DNA from: a virus
Strand: one strand, 5' to 3'
IMG/VR virus record: IMGVR_UViG_3300032236_001802
Span: 1 to 64,000 of that record
DNA: 64,000 nt
The translations under genes and the position numbers were made by a program. Position 1 is the first letter of the stretch, and the number at the start of each line of letters is the position of its first letter. This document shows, one piece after another, positions 31,241 to 39,798 of this stretch. Under the pieces are notes generated by a model. It ran no database searches. It saw only the letters and a list, made by a program, of their open reading frames with translations, and was not told the origin of the DNA.

Positions 31241-31531
31241 TTATACCGGCTTGGCGTGTATATAGGTTCTGCCATAGCAGAGTTGACATTTTTTGTCCTC
31301 ATATCCGGCAATTGAATCAGTAAATTGCGGTTGAGCAAACTGTCCTAAAGCCCCGGTAGCTATGGGGTCAAAGACTTTTTCATAGACTGCTTCGGCTGTT
31401 ACTCCACGCCCCCGGCACATCGGGCATTCAACCTTTATTAACTCTGGCTCTGGTCCTGTCTGTGGTTTTGGCTGCGGATCTATTGGTAAGTAGAAACCAT
31501 AGGGGCTGTGTGATCCTGGGAATAATGACAT
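31241..31531 (-). CDS. Paralogous zinc-ribbon protein
   Basis: 96 residues from Met 31531 (a Met five codons upstream is possible). VECPMCRGRGVTAEA and KKCQLCYGRTYIHA mirror the next gene's zinc ribbon almost residue for residue, with the same FTDSIAG middle. The rest of the second protein is missing, so this looks like a duplicated ribbon module without the DNA-binding tail. The following start is six bases after its stop. Confidence 0.5.
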   Translation of the reverse strand: MSLFPGSHSPYGFYLPIDPQPKPQTGPEPELIKVECPMCRGRGVTAEAVYEKVFDPIATGALGQFAQPQFTDSIAGYEDKKCQLCYGRTYIHAKPV

Positions 31532-31560
31532 ATTTATTGCCTGCAACGTTGTTAAAAAGG

Positions 31561-31599
31561 TTTTCTGAAGTTGTCAGAACATCCAACAACTTCAGAAAA
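31561..31599 (-). terminator. Terminator-like hairpin after 32337 gene
   Basis: TTTTCTGAAGTTGT / ACAACTTCAGAAAA, perfect 14-bp arms, 11-base loop, followed on the minus strand by CCTTTTT. It lies just downstream of the 31609 stop. Confidence 0.75.
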
Positions 31600-31608
31600 A
31601 GGCAAACC

Positions 31609-32337
31609 TTAGCTAATAATCGGAAAGCGCCCCATGGTGGCATGGGTTAAGTGATCAACGATGTTTTGAATCGCCTCAATCTTCCACGCTGCCCCATCAG
31701 CTTCAAACAGGGCACAGGTTGGGGGTTCTCCTGTTTTTGCGGCTTGCTGCATTCGGAAGACAAAAAGGCCCGATGGCTGTTGAATCTCAGAAAAAGTCCG
31801 AAACGGTCGGAGGGTTACACGATTTGGGACCGGGCGATCTTCAACCACGCCCAGGCCGGTTCTGGCTGTAACCGTCTGGGTACAGCCATCGTCCGAAAAC
31901 CGCGAGATTTTTTCCTCCTTCAAATTGCCGATGATGGCAACCAGATTGTCTAAGTCCTCCGTTGGCTCAAAGCAGCTTTTAAGCGCAATGATCATTTTTT
32001 CAACGGGGATATATACCTCAAACTTAAAGGGAGTTATATAGTGCTTTGCCGTTGCTGTTAGGATGCAGTGGCGATCCTCATACTCCACGGCCATTTGGCC
32101 GTAAAGATGAACGGTCGCGTGATCTTCAACATGGATGAATGAGGGATACACATGCTCTTCATCGATCGCCTCCAGATATTTAGCAATTCCCGAAAGGGTG
32201 TTAAGCCTTAGAGTGGGAGGCGTTCGTCTTGTGGGCGGAATGAAGATTTCTCGATTGGTATACTCAATGCCGTTAATTGTGACGGTCTCAACTTGTGTAG
32301 CTTCTTGGGCTACTCTGATAACTTCTGTAAAATTCAT
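31609..32337 (-). CDS. Phage protein of unknown function, siphophage type
   Basis: 242 residues from Met 32337. The body (LNTLSGIAKYLEAI, FIHVEDHATVHLYGQ, YIPVEKMIIALKSCFEPTEDLDNL, KEEKISRFSDDGCTQTVTARTG and VPNRVTLRPFRTFSEIQQP, FVFRMQ...ALFEADGAAWKIEA) is a known conserved siphophage protein of unknown role (sometimes labelled DUF2303-like). It stands next to a putative replication-terminator relative, as in other phages. Start is not fixed by a strong ribosome-binding site. Confidence 0.55.
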   Translation of the reverse strand: MNFTEVIRVAQEATQVETVTINGIEYTNREIFIPPTRRTPPTLRLNTLSGIAKYLEAIDEEHVYPSFIHVEDHATVHLYGQMAVEYEDRHCILTATAKHYITPFKFEVYIPVEKMIIALKSCFEPTEDLDNLVAIIGNLKEEKISRFSDDGCTQTVTARTGLGVVEDRPVPNRVTLRPFRTFSEIQQPSGLFVFRMQQAAKTGEPPTCALFEADGAAWKIEAIQNIVDHLTHATMGRFPIIS

Positions 32338-32391
32338 GGAGTTTAGTTTGACTAGGTTTGACTTAAAAAACAGGATGAGCAAAATCAGGCG

Positions 32392-32754
32392 TTATTCGTT
32401 GTAATTTGAGTCGCGATCGCGGCCAACTTCTGTAGCCCCAACCAAGGGACCAGCACCCTCAACGAACATTAGCGATCGCGTTGCCTTTTGTGGTGCCAAA
32501 GTTTCTTTAACCTGAGAGGCTACAGATACTTCTCCATCTCCATGGGGCTTAAAAGCGATGGTAATGGTGATCCGCCGAACGGTTTCAGGATTGCAATTTG
32601 GATCCAAGATGTTTTGTAGAACCCTGTGCATTGAAACTTCAAACTGCTCGGAAACAACGCCACCGCCAATACTTGAAATTGTTGGAATCTTCCTTGTGAT
32701 TTTTGCGGTAACTTTTGGTGCCGTTGGGCTGTCTACTGTTCGATCTTCATACAT
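32392..32754 (-). CDS. Replication-terminator-like phage protein
   Basis: 120 residues. NPETVRRITITIAFKPHGDGEV and VKETLAPQKATRSLMF resemble small phage proteins annotated as replication terminator. That family pairs with the preceding type of gene in Firmicutes siphophages. A terminator role is not demonstrated. The gene follows a palindrome (GGGTTATACCC) 60 bases upstream. Confidence 0.45.
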   Translation of the reverse strand: MYEDRTVDSPTAPKVTAKITRKIPTISSIGGGVVSEQFEVSMHRVLQNILDPNCNPETVRRITITIAFKPHGDGEVSVASQVKETLAPQKATRSLMFVEGAGPLVGATEVGRDRDSNYNE

Positions 32755-32807
32755 GGCTAACTAGATAGTGAATAGTAAGTGGATAAGAAAACACACGGCT
32801 GACCAGG

Positions 32808-32818
32808 GTTATACCCTA
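32808..32818. promoter_or_regulatory. Palindrome GGGTTATACCC in intergenic region
   Basis: A perfect palindrome around TAT in the ~100 bases between two minus-strand genes. It could be an operator; the TATAAC on the minus strand may be a -10 box. Confidence 0.4.
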
Positions 32819-32851
32819 AGAGTATACACGATAAACCACGATAAGCAACGA

Positions 32852-33001
32852 TCAAGTCCTACTTAGGAATAGTTTGATCGCGTCTTGAACAACCTGTTGC
32901 AGATCTTGCCGAGTCCCGTTGCTAACGTAATCCGTTAGCTGTTGATGTACGCCCGGATCGATTTCGATGAGTATTGCTACAAGGTTCGCCGCTTGATTCA
33001 T
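32852..33001 (-). CDS. Small ribbon-helix-helix-like protein
   Basis: 49 residues from Met 33001. LVAILIEIDPGVHQQLTDYVSN then QDLQQVVQDAIKLFL is strand-helix-helix. The frame extends 57 bases upstream to a less likely start. AGGAGA is about 12 bases from the ATG. It overlaps the neighbouring gene by 80 bases in another frame. Confidence 0.45.
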   Translation of the reverse strand: MNQAANLVAILIEIDPGVHQQLTDYVSNGTRQDLQQVVQDAIKLFLSRT

Positions 33002-33302
33002 TTCCCGATTTTCTCCTGTGATAGTTGATGGCGTTGTTGATGATTTTGCGCTCTGCATAAAACCTGTCGAGCGCTTGTTGATGGCGTCTAGGATTGGCGT
33101 AGTAATACTGTGCCCAATCCCGGATCAGTTCCTCATCGAAATAGATGAGGTTCATGAAACGGTGATAATGAACCCCTTCTATAAGCTGTCCGTTGTCGCG
33201 GGCGGCTTTGAGTGATTTGGCTGAAAAGGTTGTTGCCGCGATCGCCTCCCGCACGGTTAGCAGTGGGCGGGCGACACTGGGGACTGGTGAAGGTTTCTTC
33301 AT
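32922..33302 (-). CDS. Excisionase/MerR-type DNA-binding protein
   Basis: 126 residues. LLTVREAIAATTFSAKSLKAARDNGQLIEGVHYHRF...YFDEELIRDWA is the winged helix of excisionases (helix-turn-helix then EGVHYxxx wing). The rest is basic. Its reading frame overlaps the next gene by 80 bases, so its C-terminus may be partly unnatural. It is probably a phage regulator. Confidence 0.55.
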   Translation of the reverse strand: MKKPSPVPSVARPLLTVREAIAATTFSAKSLKAARDNGQLIEGVHYHRFMNLIYFDEELIRDWAQYYYANPRRHQQALDRFYAERKIINNAINYHRRKSGNESSGEPCSNTHRNRSGRTSTANGLR

Positions 33303-33304
33303 GA

Positions 33305-34867
33305 TTAGGTGTATGGATTGATAGCGGGTGGGCGAATCACGCCCCTTTTTGAAAACACTCTGATGAAATCATCCAGCCCAGCGCCGAACACATCCAGATA
33401 GTAGAAATGGACAGGAAAGGTCGCGGGTGAATCATTTCCGACGAAGGTAATCCGTCCGACAAACTCGCAGCGATAAAACGCTGACAGCTTTTGGGACCAA
33501 ACAGTGGATGTGTCACCCCTCGTTAGGGCAATGTGACGGTGATCAATTCCTACCGCTTTCATGAGTCGGTGTTCCTCCAAGATCTTTTCGATCCAGGGCA
33601 AATTCACTGAAAGCATTTTGGGATCACCGTGGCGATCGTAGATAGGTGTGCCGTCGCGAAATTCAGGAATTGAAAAGGGATGATTCGTGTAGGTAAACCA
33701 ACTTTTTGTTTCCAGCGGGTTAACCTTTTCCCCTAGGGACTCTGGATCCCATCTGCGATTCAACCCGTTATCTTCAGCGGTAAAGTGGTGCCGCGCCCGA
33801 ACGTTAGCGGCATGCCCCTTGGCGTTGCTGCATGGGTCCAAGTCGATCGTACCGAAAACATCGTAAACCAGTTGCATTACATCCTCTGGGCTGTAATGCT
33901 CACAGGTTTTGCTTGATGTGAAAACCTTTCTGGCGTGATCTACCCGGCCATCTTCTGGTTGTGGATCCAAATACTCGTTAACGTTCAGCTTAAACGTACC
34001 GGGCAACGGCTCAACTAAGCCAGGAACCTGATCATCACCGTCCTCATCGCCATCGGTTTGGAGATCTTGCACCCTACCAGATCTCCAACGCTCCCAGCGG
34101 GTTTCCCCCTCGCCGCCCGGTTGATCGTCCTGTCCTCTCTCTATCACAAGGGGAGCCGCAGCCACAGGGGCGGGGGTGGGTGTTTCTGCCCCGTTCAAGT
34201 CGTTACTGTTGAGAACAAAACGCTCGACGGGTTGAGGTTGCGATCGCTGCATGGTGTAGGTCGATTCCCCACGGGTCACCGTGATTTCCGTTCCCGGTGG
34301 GTCAACTTTGCCCTGTTCTGCCAGGGCAAACCAGTGGGCGCGGAACGTCTTGGGGTCCATCTGGGTGTGTTCTGCCAGTTGGCGGTAAGACAGACCCGCA
34401 GCATGAGGACTGGTTAAAGCCGCTTCCACGATGCATGGGATGTCGGCACGCGATCGCCGCAGCCCATGCCGGGTATTGCATTTTAGAGCTGCCCATTTTG
34501 CATCAGTGGCATCCCCGTGCTCTACATAGGTTAAAACGCCAACCGCTTCAAACGTTGCAGCGCGATCGCGTTGATCCTGGGTAGCTTCAGGCGTGTTAGC
34601 AAACTCGCAGAACCGCAGGAGAGATTCGAGTCGATGATTGCCGTCAAACAGGTAGTAATCCTCGCCATCCAGCATGGCTGAAAGGGGTGGGAATACGTCG
34701 CCCCGTTTGTAAGCCGTTAGGTATTCCTCTACGGTTGGCTCATCCAGACTCTTTCGTGCCTGAATTTGGTGCTTAATCAGTTGCGACAACGCAACCTCAA
34801 CAACAACACCCTGTGAATCTTGTATCTGGAGATTTCCCCGGATAGCTTCTGCAACTGGCATGTTCAT
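33305..34867 (-). CDS. ParB-like domain fused to phage N6-adenine (Dam-like) methyltransferase
   Basis: 520 residues. N-terminus (1-200): LSQLIKHQIQARKSLDEPTVEEY..., DYYLFDGNHRLESLLRF and RHGLRRSRADIPC, a ParB-like fold with DGNHR. A disordered linker (~215-300) precedes CEHYSPEDVMQLVYDVFGTI, DLDPCSNAKGH, RHHFTAEDNGL and VNLPWIEKILEEH of a phage N6-adenine methyltransferase (Dam-like). NLPW replaces the family's NPP[WY]; activity may be altered. Such fusions could tie site recognition to modification. It is downstream of dnaB. Confidence 0.75.
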   Translation of the reverse strand: MNMPVAEAIRGNLQIQDSQGVVVEVALSQLIKHQIQARKSLDEPTVEEYLTAYKRGDVFPPLSAMLDGEDYYLFDGNHRLESLLRFCEFANTPEATQDQRDRAATFEAVGVLTYVEHGDATDAKWAALKCNTRHGLRRSRADIPCIVEAALTSPHAAGLSYRQLAEHTQMDPKTFRAHWFALAEQGKVDPPGTEITVTRGESTYTMQRSQPQPVERFVLNSNDLNGAETPTPAPVAAAPLVIERGQDDQPGGEGETRWERWRSGRVQDLQTDGDEDGDDQVPGLVEPLPGTFKLNVNEYLDPQPEDGRVDHARKVFTSSKTCEHYSPEDVMQLVYDVFGTIDLDPCSNAKGHAANVRARHHFTAEDNGLNRRWDPESLGEKVNPLETKSWFTYTNHPFSIPEFRDGTPIYDRHGDPKMLSVNLPWIEKILEEHRLMKAVGIDHRHIALTRGDTSTVWSQKLSAFYRCEFVGRITFVGNDSPATFPVHFYYLDVFGAGLDDFIRVFSKRGVIRPPAINPYT

Positions 34868-34869
34868 TT

Positions 34870-36252
34870 CTATCTCCTGGCAAGGTTGCGAAATTGGGTA
34901 AATTGAGATTCAAATAACAATTTAACGGTACCCACAGGACCATTCCTGTGCTTTGTGATGATCAATTCTGCAATACCCCGATCTGGGGTATCGGGGTGAT
35001 AATATTCATCCCGATAAAGCATCATGATCAAGTCTGCATCCTGCTCAATCGAGCCGGATTCCCGTAGATCGGACATCATGGGACGCTTATTGGTCCGCGT
35101 CTCGACAGCTCGGCTGAGTTGGGAAAGCGCGACGATGGGAACCTTTAACGCCCGCGCCAAGGATTTGAGCGATCGCGTGATTTTCGATAGCTCTTGCACG
35201 CGATTTTCTCCGCCCTTGGCCTCCCCTTGGATTAGCTGGAGGTAATCAATCACGATTAAATCCAGGTGACCAAACTCAGAGATATGGCGTCGGGCCACGC
35301 TTGCAATGTGATTGCACGTAGGGTTCGGGTAATCATCCACCCAAAACGGTAGGGTTGAAACCTGGGAGAGAGTATGCCCCAGCGGCTCCCACTCCTGCGC
35401 GGCGATCTGCCCTTCGCGTAACCTGCCGCTGTCAACCCGCGCTCTGCTGGCGATCATGCGAGTGAGGATCTGTTCACGATCCATTTCCAGGGAAAACAGG
35501 AGCACATTGCGTCCGCCGATCGCAACGCTTTCGGCCACATTGGTGGCAAAGGCTGATTTGCCCATGGCGGGCCGCGCTGCCACGATGATCAGATCAGAGC
35601 GCTGGAAGCCCTTGGTCATCGCATCCAGATCATAGAACCCGGTTGCAATCCCCGGCTGTATGCGCCCCTCTTGCACCTCTTCAATCCGGTTGAATACGGC
35701 GATCGCAATATCGCCAGCTTTAGCCAGGGTGTTTTTGGCCTGGGTGGCCTGCGTCACCCCGAAAATCGTCTGCTCTGCCAAGTTGCAAAGCTCCGGCAAT
35801 TCTTCCTGACTATAGCCAGTAGCTACAATCTGGTGCCCAGCTTGGATAATCTGGCGGCGGTGCCACTTGTCCACGATCATCTCAGCGTAGAGATCGACGT
35901 TCACAGCGCTAACCGTGTTCGCGACCAGATTCATGATCACCGACTGCCCGCCGATTTTTTCCAGCAGTGCCGACTCTCTGAGCTGAGTTAGCACTGCAAC
36001 TGGATCGACCATTTTATGGGCTGAATGCACAGCCAGAACGGCCTGGAAGATCAGGCGATTTGAGGACAGGTAAAAAGCGTCTGGGGGTAACTTATCCAGC
36101 ACTCTCGAAATAGCCTCTGGATCGATTAGCAATCCGCCCAGGATCGCAATCTCGGCCTCTACGCTGTGTGGTGGTGTTTTTTCTGAAAATGCCAAACCAA
36201 AAGGGATAACTTGCCCTGTTTGCCCTGTAGGTTGAACCTTAACTTCCTGCAT
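34870..36252 (-). CDS. dnaB: Replicative DNA helicase
   Basis: 460 residues, the family's normal length. N-terminal helical domain starts PPHSVEAEIAILGGLLID and continues DAFYLSSNRLIFQAV. C-terminal RecA-like domain: Walker A ARPAMGKSAF at 226-235, LLFSLEM, Walker B LIVIDYLQLI, VVALSQLSRAVE, and DLRESGSIEQDADLI as the final conserved segment. It unwinds the fork, and the iteron-bearing initiator gene is directly upstream. There is no intein. Overlap of 14 bases with the initiator gene indicates an operon. Confidence 0.96.
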   Translation of the reverse strand: MQEVKVQPTGQTGQVIPFGLAFSEKTPPHSVEAEIAILGGLLIDPEAISRVLDKLPPDAFYLSSNRLIFQAVLAVHSAHKMVDPVAVLTQLRESALLEKIGGQSVIMNLVANTVSAVNVDLYAEMIVDKWHRRQIIQAGHQIVATGYSQEELPELCNLAEQTIFGVTQATQAKNTLAKAGDIAIAVFNRIEEVQEGRIQPGIATGFYDLDAMTKGFQRSDLIIVAARPAMGKSAFATNVAESVAIGGRNVLLFSLEMDREQILTRMIASRARVDSGRLREGQIAAQEWEPLGHTLSQVSTLPFWVDDYPNPTCNHIASVARRHISEFGHLDLIVIDYLQLIQGEAKGGENRVQELSKITRSLKSLARALKVPIVALSQLSRAVETRTNKRPMMSDLRESGSIEQDADLIMMLYRDEYYHPDTPDRGIAELIITKHRNGPVGTVKLLFESQFTQFRNLARR

Positions 36253-37414
36253 GTTTCGCCCCTCCCATCAAAAGCTGGCGGGCCACATTACGAGCGGCTG
36301 CGATCGCTTCTGAATCAGGGGGGGAATGCTTGGGCGGCGGTTCACTGGGTTCGGCAAACTGCGGGGAAACCGCATCAGCCTTTCGTTTTTCGATCTGACT
36401 TGCATGACTCCAGTAGTCAAGCAAGTCCTGTCGGGCTTTCAGCGCTTCGGTTCCATAATGATTGCGGGCGGCGCTTTCCAGTCTGCGGAGATGCTTGGAA
36501 ATAGCGACCTTATTGATTGAGCCGTTCGGGAGAGTGAATCCCGGCAATCCGTTCATGATTTCATGCACGGCTTCAATCATTCCATCTGAAAAGCTCATCA
36601 ACCCAGCCCGCCAAGGGGCCTTCTCCAGATCCCAAAAAGAGCTTTTAATATTTTCCTGACTGGGAATTATTTGCGGATTCTGAGCGGGGTTTATTGGAGC
36701 CTCTAAGGCGGTTGCTATCTGTTGGGGGTTAGATATATCCATTGGGGCACTGTCCGTTGGTTTTTGAGGGTGTTTTGTTGGGCTTACAGCATCGCCCGCT
36801 GTGGGGTTGCTATCTGGATCTACGCGATCGCGGTTCGGATCATCCCGCGATCGCGTAGCGACAAGGGGGGGATCTGGGGCCGCTGGATCCGCGCCTGGTA
36901 CTGCCTCCGCTACTGATCCCTCTACTGTAGATACTGTATATATAGAGGGCTTGGTAAATTTACCAAGGTAGGTCGGTAAATTTACCAAGGTAGGGTCGGT
37001 AAATTTACCAAGGGGGTCGGCATTTTTACCAAGGGGGGGGTCGGTAAATTTACCAAGGTCATCCAAGAGATTTTTCCGGCTAAGGAAATAGACCTTTGCA
37101 GCACCGTCCGCTTTACTTCCCTTGGCGGAAATGTAGGTTTTATCCTGCAAGATTTTAAGTTTTTGCCGGATCGTTTTTTCCCCGGAAATGCCGACAAGCA
37201 TTTCTACGATTTCGGCAATGCTGTGTGCTCCCACTGGAATCACAGCCTTTTCCGCCAGTTTTGGATTTAAGGCGATCGCACCGTTGGCCCAGTACTCGAA
37301 AAGCCCTAAAAGTGCGGCGGCGGTGGTATCTCTGTTCATCAATTCCCAGTAGTCCAGGTGGACCACTGCGATTCGGTCGTTCGCCCGGTGAGTTATGCAT
37401 GATGTCCTAGCCAT
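36239..37414 (-). CDS. Replication initiator-like protein (lambda O-like position)
   Basis: 391 residues. N-terminal ~125 residues with a winged-helix outline (YWELMNRDTTAAALLGLFEYW, EIVEMLVGISGEKTIRQKLKIL, YISAKGSKADGAAKVYFLSR). Then a DNA-driven repeat LGKFTDP / LGKNADP / LGKFTDP / LGKFTKP produced by the iterons. A Pro-rich, disordered linker follows, with a helical C-terminus. It is upstream of dnaB and contains origin iterons, just like lambda O. Protein homology is weak, so the call rests on position and DNA signature. Confidence 0.65.
   Translation of the reverse strand: MARTSCITHRANDRIAVVHLDYWELMNRDTTAAALLGLFEYWANGAIALNPKLAEKAVIPVGAHSIAEIVEMLVGISGEKTIRQKLKILQDKTYISAKGSKADGAAKVYFLSRKNLLDDLGKFTDPPLGKNADPLGKFTDPTLVNLPTYLGKFTKPSIYTVSTVEGSVAEAVPGADPAAPDPPLVATRSRDDPNRDRVDPDSNPTAGDAVSPTKHPQKPTDSAPMDISNPQQIATALEAPINPAQNPQIIPSQENIKSSFWDLEKAPWRAGLMSFSDGMIEAVHEIMNGLPGFTLPNGSINKVAISKHLRRLESAARNHYGTEALKARQDLLDYWSHASQIEKRKADAVSPQFAEPSEPPPKHSPPDSEAIAAARNVARQLLMGGAKHAGS
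36951..37060. other. Probable replication origin: five iterons
   Basis: Five copies of a near-identical repeat, GGTAAATTTACC (palindromic 12-mer) with flanking TCGG.../...AAGG, at 36953-36964, 36975-36986, 36998-37009, 37019-37030 (degenerate: GGCATTTTTACC) and 37043-37054. Spacing is 21-24 bases, i.e. about two helical turns. They lie inside the initiator gene, beside an AT-rich TACTGTATATATAG. This matches lambda-type origin architecture. Confidence 0.8.
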
Positions 37415-37801
37415 TTACACTGAAGCTCTGTCTATTAGTTCGCTAAGGATAGTTAGCTGAGTTGCTAACTCATTGATGCGATCGCGGCGATCGCATTTTT
37501 GAATCCATTCGATATGCTGATTGCCCCCTGGTTTTCCAATCAATCGCTGTCGGCGTTTTCCGTCTGCTTCCCAACAAAGCCGGACATAGTTATAAACCTT
37601 GTTCCGTTTTTGTTGTTGAATCTCCACTATCCAGTGTGCAGAAGGTGCGATCGCACCTTCCTCTCGGATCGCATCGATTTGATCTTGCAATTCATTGAAA
37701 GCGGCTTGCAGCAGTTGCAGATAGCTCTGCTTGCTCGGCTTACTAACGAGCCGCAGCGGTTGCACTTCGCGAGTTACCGGAACCGATACAGCAGCGGCCA
37801 T
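37415..37801 (-). CDS. Hypothetical protein, 128 aa
   Basis: 128 residues starting at 37801 where it touches the next gene's stop. Coiled-coil region (SYLLQLL-type helix LQLLQAAFNELQDQIDAIREE) then a beta-rich stretch WIVEIQQQKRNKVYNYVRL...QRLIGKPGG. It resembles a DNA-binding accessory protein but is not recognised. Confidence 0.5.
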   Translation of the reverse strand: MAAAVSVPVTREVQPLRLVSKPSKQSYLQLLQAAFNELQDQIDAIREEGAIAPSAHWIVEIQQQKRNKVYNYVRLCWEADGKRRQRLIGKPGGNQHIEWIQKCDRRDRINELATQLTILSELIDRASV

Positions 37802-38001
37802 TATCCCACCAGCCTATCTTGTGGTGATTGTCCCTTGAGGACAGTCAGACTAGTGACAGATCGATCTTCTCCAAGGCGAATTGTTACCGTCATCTCGCAG
37901 CCTACATCTAGCGCCTGCTTGTAGCAGGCTCGGAGATGTCTAATCATTGCGTGTAAAGCTTTGGGTGCCCGAATTTGGCACATCTCATTATTGGGTATCA
38001 T
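37801..38001 (-). CDS. First gene of the replication operon, 66 aa
   Basis: A 66-residue protein, start ATG 38001 with GGAAGGA upstream. Basic, with a helix ALHAMIRHLRACYKQALDVG then two strands (EMTVTIRLGEDRSVTSLTVLKG). Small regulatory or DNA-binding protein; no recognised family. It is first in the replication operon behind a good promoter. Confidence 0.5.
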   Translation of the reverse strand: MIPNNEMCQIRAPKALHAMIRHLRACYKQALDVGCEMTVTIRLGEDRSVTSLTVLKGQSPQDRLVG

Positions 38002-38069
38002 TCTTTTCCTTCCGTGTTGAACTTGGTTTTAGTGTGCCTTTTGGGCTTTACCTTGGCTTAACTATTTAC

Positions 38070-38099
38070 TAGATAGCACTTAGCGATTACATCTGTCAA
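38070..38099 (-). promoter_or_regulatory. Promoter for the minus-strand replication operon
   Basis: On the minus strand TTGACA (38094-38099), 18-base spacer, TATCTA (38070-38075), followed by a short leader to 38001. Strong -35; the -10 is fair. Confidence 0.6.
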
Positions 38100-38169
38100 C
38101 AGGGTTCACGGTTTGTTAACAGACTAGGGTGCTGAGATACGATTAAGGGGTAGTTTCTTGGGGACGGTC

Positions 38170-38610
38170 ATGCTAAATCGCCTTTGTGGAGTGCTCTTTA
38201 CTGGTTTTGTGCTGGCGTTGAATCATCCCGATCCCGCTTTCAGCCGGGACGAAAATACCATACTTGGCCGGGTGATCCTTCCGGGGAATTACTTAGGGTT
38301 GCCCAATGAGGACTGCCCTAGGAGCAAGAAGTATCCCGATCTTCAGGATGGCGGAACGGTTTTGGCGACAAATGAAGATGGGGAAATCATTGGGCGGGGT
38401 TTGCTGCTCCCAGCCTCAAACGTCCCGATCTCTCCAGAGTTATCCCAGAATCGATCACTGCAACCGATGGCATGTCATGCCCTGTTCGTGATCAAGGTTC
38501 CCAGCGCTCAAACCTACTCTTTTCAGATTGTTAGTCCCGACCTCCTGATCACCCTGCCCAGCAAATTCCTAATCGAAAAAGGATGGCGCTTGGTAATCTT
38601 TGCCAAATAG
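38170..38610 (+). CDS. Secreted hypothetical protein, 146 aa
   Basis: ATG 38170 with GGGGACGG upstream. Signal-peptide-like N-terminus (MLNRLCGVLFTGFVLAL...HPDPAFSR). The mature part carries two Cys (EDCPRSK and MACHAL) that may be disulfide-linked. It has a beta-rich composition (SFQIVSPDLLITLP). No family is recognised. It might act in the periplasm, such as in superinfection exclusion. Confidence 0.5.
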   Translation: MLNRLCGVLFTGFVLALNHPDPAFSRDENTILGRVILPGNYLGLPNEDCPRSKKYPDLQDGGTVLATNEDGEIIGRGLLLPASNVPISPELSQNRSLQPMACHALFVIKVPSAQTYSFQIVSPDLLITLPSKFLIEKGWRLVIFAK

Positions 38611-38670
38611 TAGCATACTGTAACGGTATTGTGTTACTGTTGCAGTGTTGTTAATTAGAGCACGTCAGGC

Positions 38671-39207
38671 ATGCCAAGGCCATTGAATCTTGAAAGTCCG
38701 TGGGCGGAAGCGATCGGTAGAAAAGAAGTTGACGCCATAGAGTCTTTTCAAGCGAGACTCCTAATTGTTGAAAGGGACTGTCTTGCTACCGGGTTAACGC
38801 CCCACGCCAAGGCGATTGAAAACATTGTTGCGGCATCAGAGGCAGGGTGGCAGATTGTCACCATTTACAACGACCTTGGACGCAACACAGTCGATGTTAT
38901 TGTTGACGCCCGCCAGCTTTTGCGGGTCTTAAATTGTGTTGGCGCGGCTTATGTCTGCTGTGATCCAGAGGGGTTTTACTGCTGGAATGTCCGGCAAACT
39001 CCAGGGTTTCAGGTCGTTATCAACGCTTTTTCTCTGGGGTATGAGCAAGAATCCCCACCTTTTGACTTCCTCCTCCCAGAACTGGGGATGATCCGGGCTT
39101 CTGTGCATCACGTTCAGCCCGATAGGGTTCTTCTTGTCGGTACGGATCCTGAAGTCGCACGCCGCGCTCAGGTTGCTTTCGTTGATGGTAATGATTGGAA
39201 AAATTAG
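38671..39207 (+). CDS. Hypothetical protein, 178 aa
   Basis: 178 residues. It is alpha/beta (IVTIYNDLGRNTVDVIVDARQLLRVLN) with Cys pair AAYVCCDPEGFYCW. No recognised motif. It begins a run of plus-strand genes to 42488. Confidence 0.45.
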   Translation: MPRPLNLESPWAEAIGRKEVDAIESFQARLLIVERDCLATGLTPHAKAIENIVAASEAGWQIVTIYNDLGRNTVDVIVDARQLLRVLNCVGAAYVCCDPEGFYCWNVRQTPGFQVVINAFSLGYEQESPPFDFLLPELGMIRASVHHVQPDRVLLVGTDPEVARRAQVAFVDGNDWKN

Positions 39208-39215
39208 GAGCACAA

Positions 39216-39740
39216 ATGGCAACACTATTTGAAATTGGCAAAGACCTGCAAAATCTGGAAGATGCGATCGGGAAGATTGCAGACGCCCCGCAAGAATTTC
39301 AGGAGCAACTTGAAGCGGTTTTCCTGGACATGAAAAACGCTTCTGAAGAAGAGCTACGCAAAAAACTGGACAGCTACGCTAACTTAATCGCTCAATTGCA
39401 AACCTTTCAGGAGATCCGGCGAAAAGAGGCGGCGCGGTTAAACACCCTGGCCGCAGGCGATGCTATAACAGCAGCCACGCTGCAAGCACGATTAAAAGAT
39501 TTCATGATCGCGATGGGTTACAGAAAGCTTCAATCTAATTTTCATAAATTCTCAGTCGTTAAAAACGGCGGACTTGCACCGCTTATTTACGATGAAATTG
39601 ATCCGGCAGATCTGCCGCCAAACCTCCAAAAGACAACTGTGCAGCTAGATAAAGCTGCCCTTAGGGATATGTTGGAAGGCGGGGTTGAATTAGAGTGGGC
39701 CAAGCTCGGAGAAAGAGGCTCGTCAGTTCGGATTAGCTGA
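39216..39740 (+). CDS. Gp157-like protein
   Basis: 174 residues, start ATG 39216 with AGGAG. N-terminal long coiled coil (residues 1-75), then a globular C-terminus (LKDFMIAMGYRKLQSNFHKFSVVKNGG..., DEIDPADLP). This fits siphovirus Gp157, a protein linked with recombination in phages. Function is not firmly established. Confidence 0.7.
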   Translation: MATLFEIGKDLQNLEDAIGKIADAPQEFQEQLEAVFLDMKNASEEELRKKLDSYANLIAQLQTFQEIRRKEAARLNTLAAGDAITAATLQARLKDFMIAMGYRKLQSNFHKFSVVKNGGLAPLIYDEIDPADLPPNLQKTTVQLDKAALRDMLEGGVELEWAKLGERGSSVRIS

Positions 39741-39798
39741 TTTCAATTGAATTAGGAAATCAATAAGTAACTCAATTAGCAATCAATAGAGGTCAAAG

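Noticed and set aside
36951-37060. CRISPR array
   Set aside because: Repeat is only ~12-20 bases with near-constant 8-12 base gaps, inside a gene; it fits iterons.
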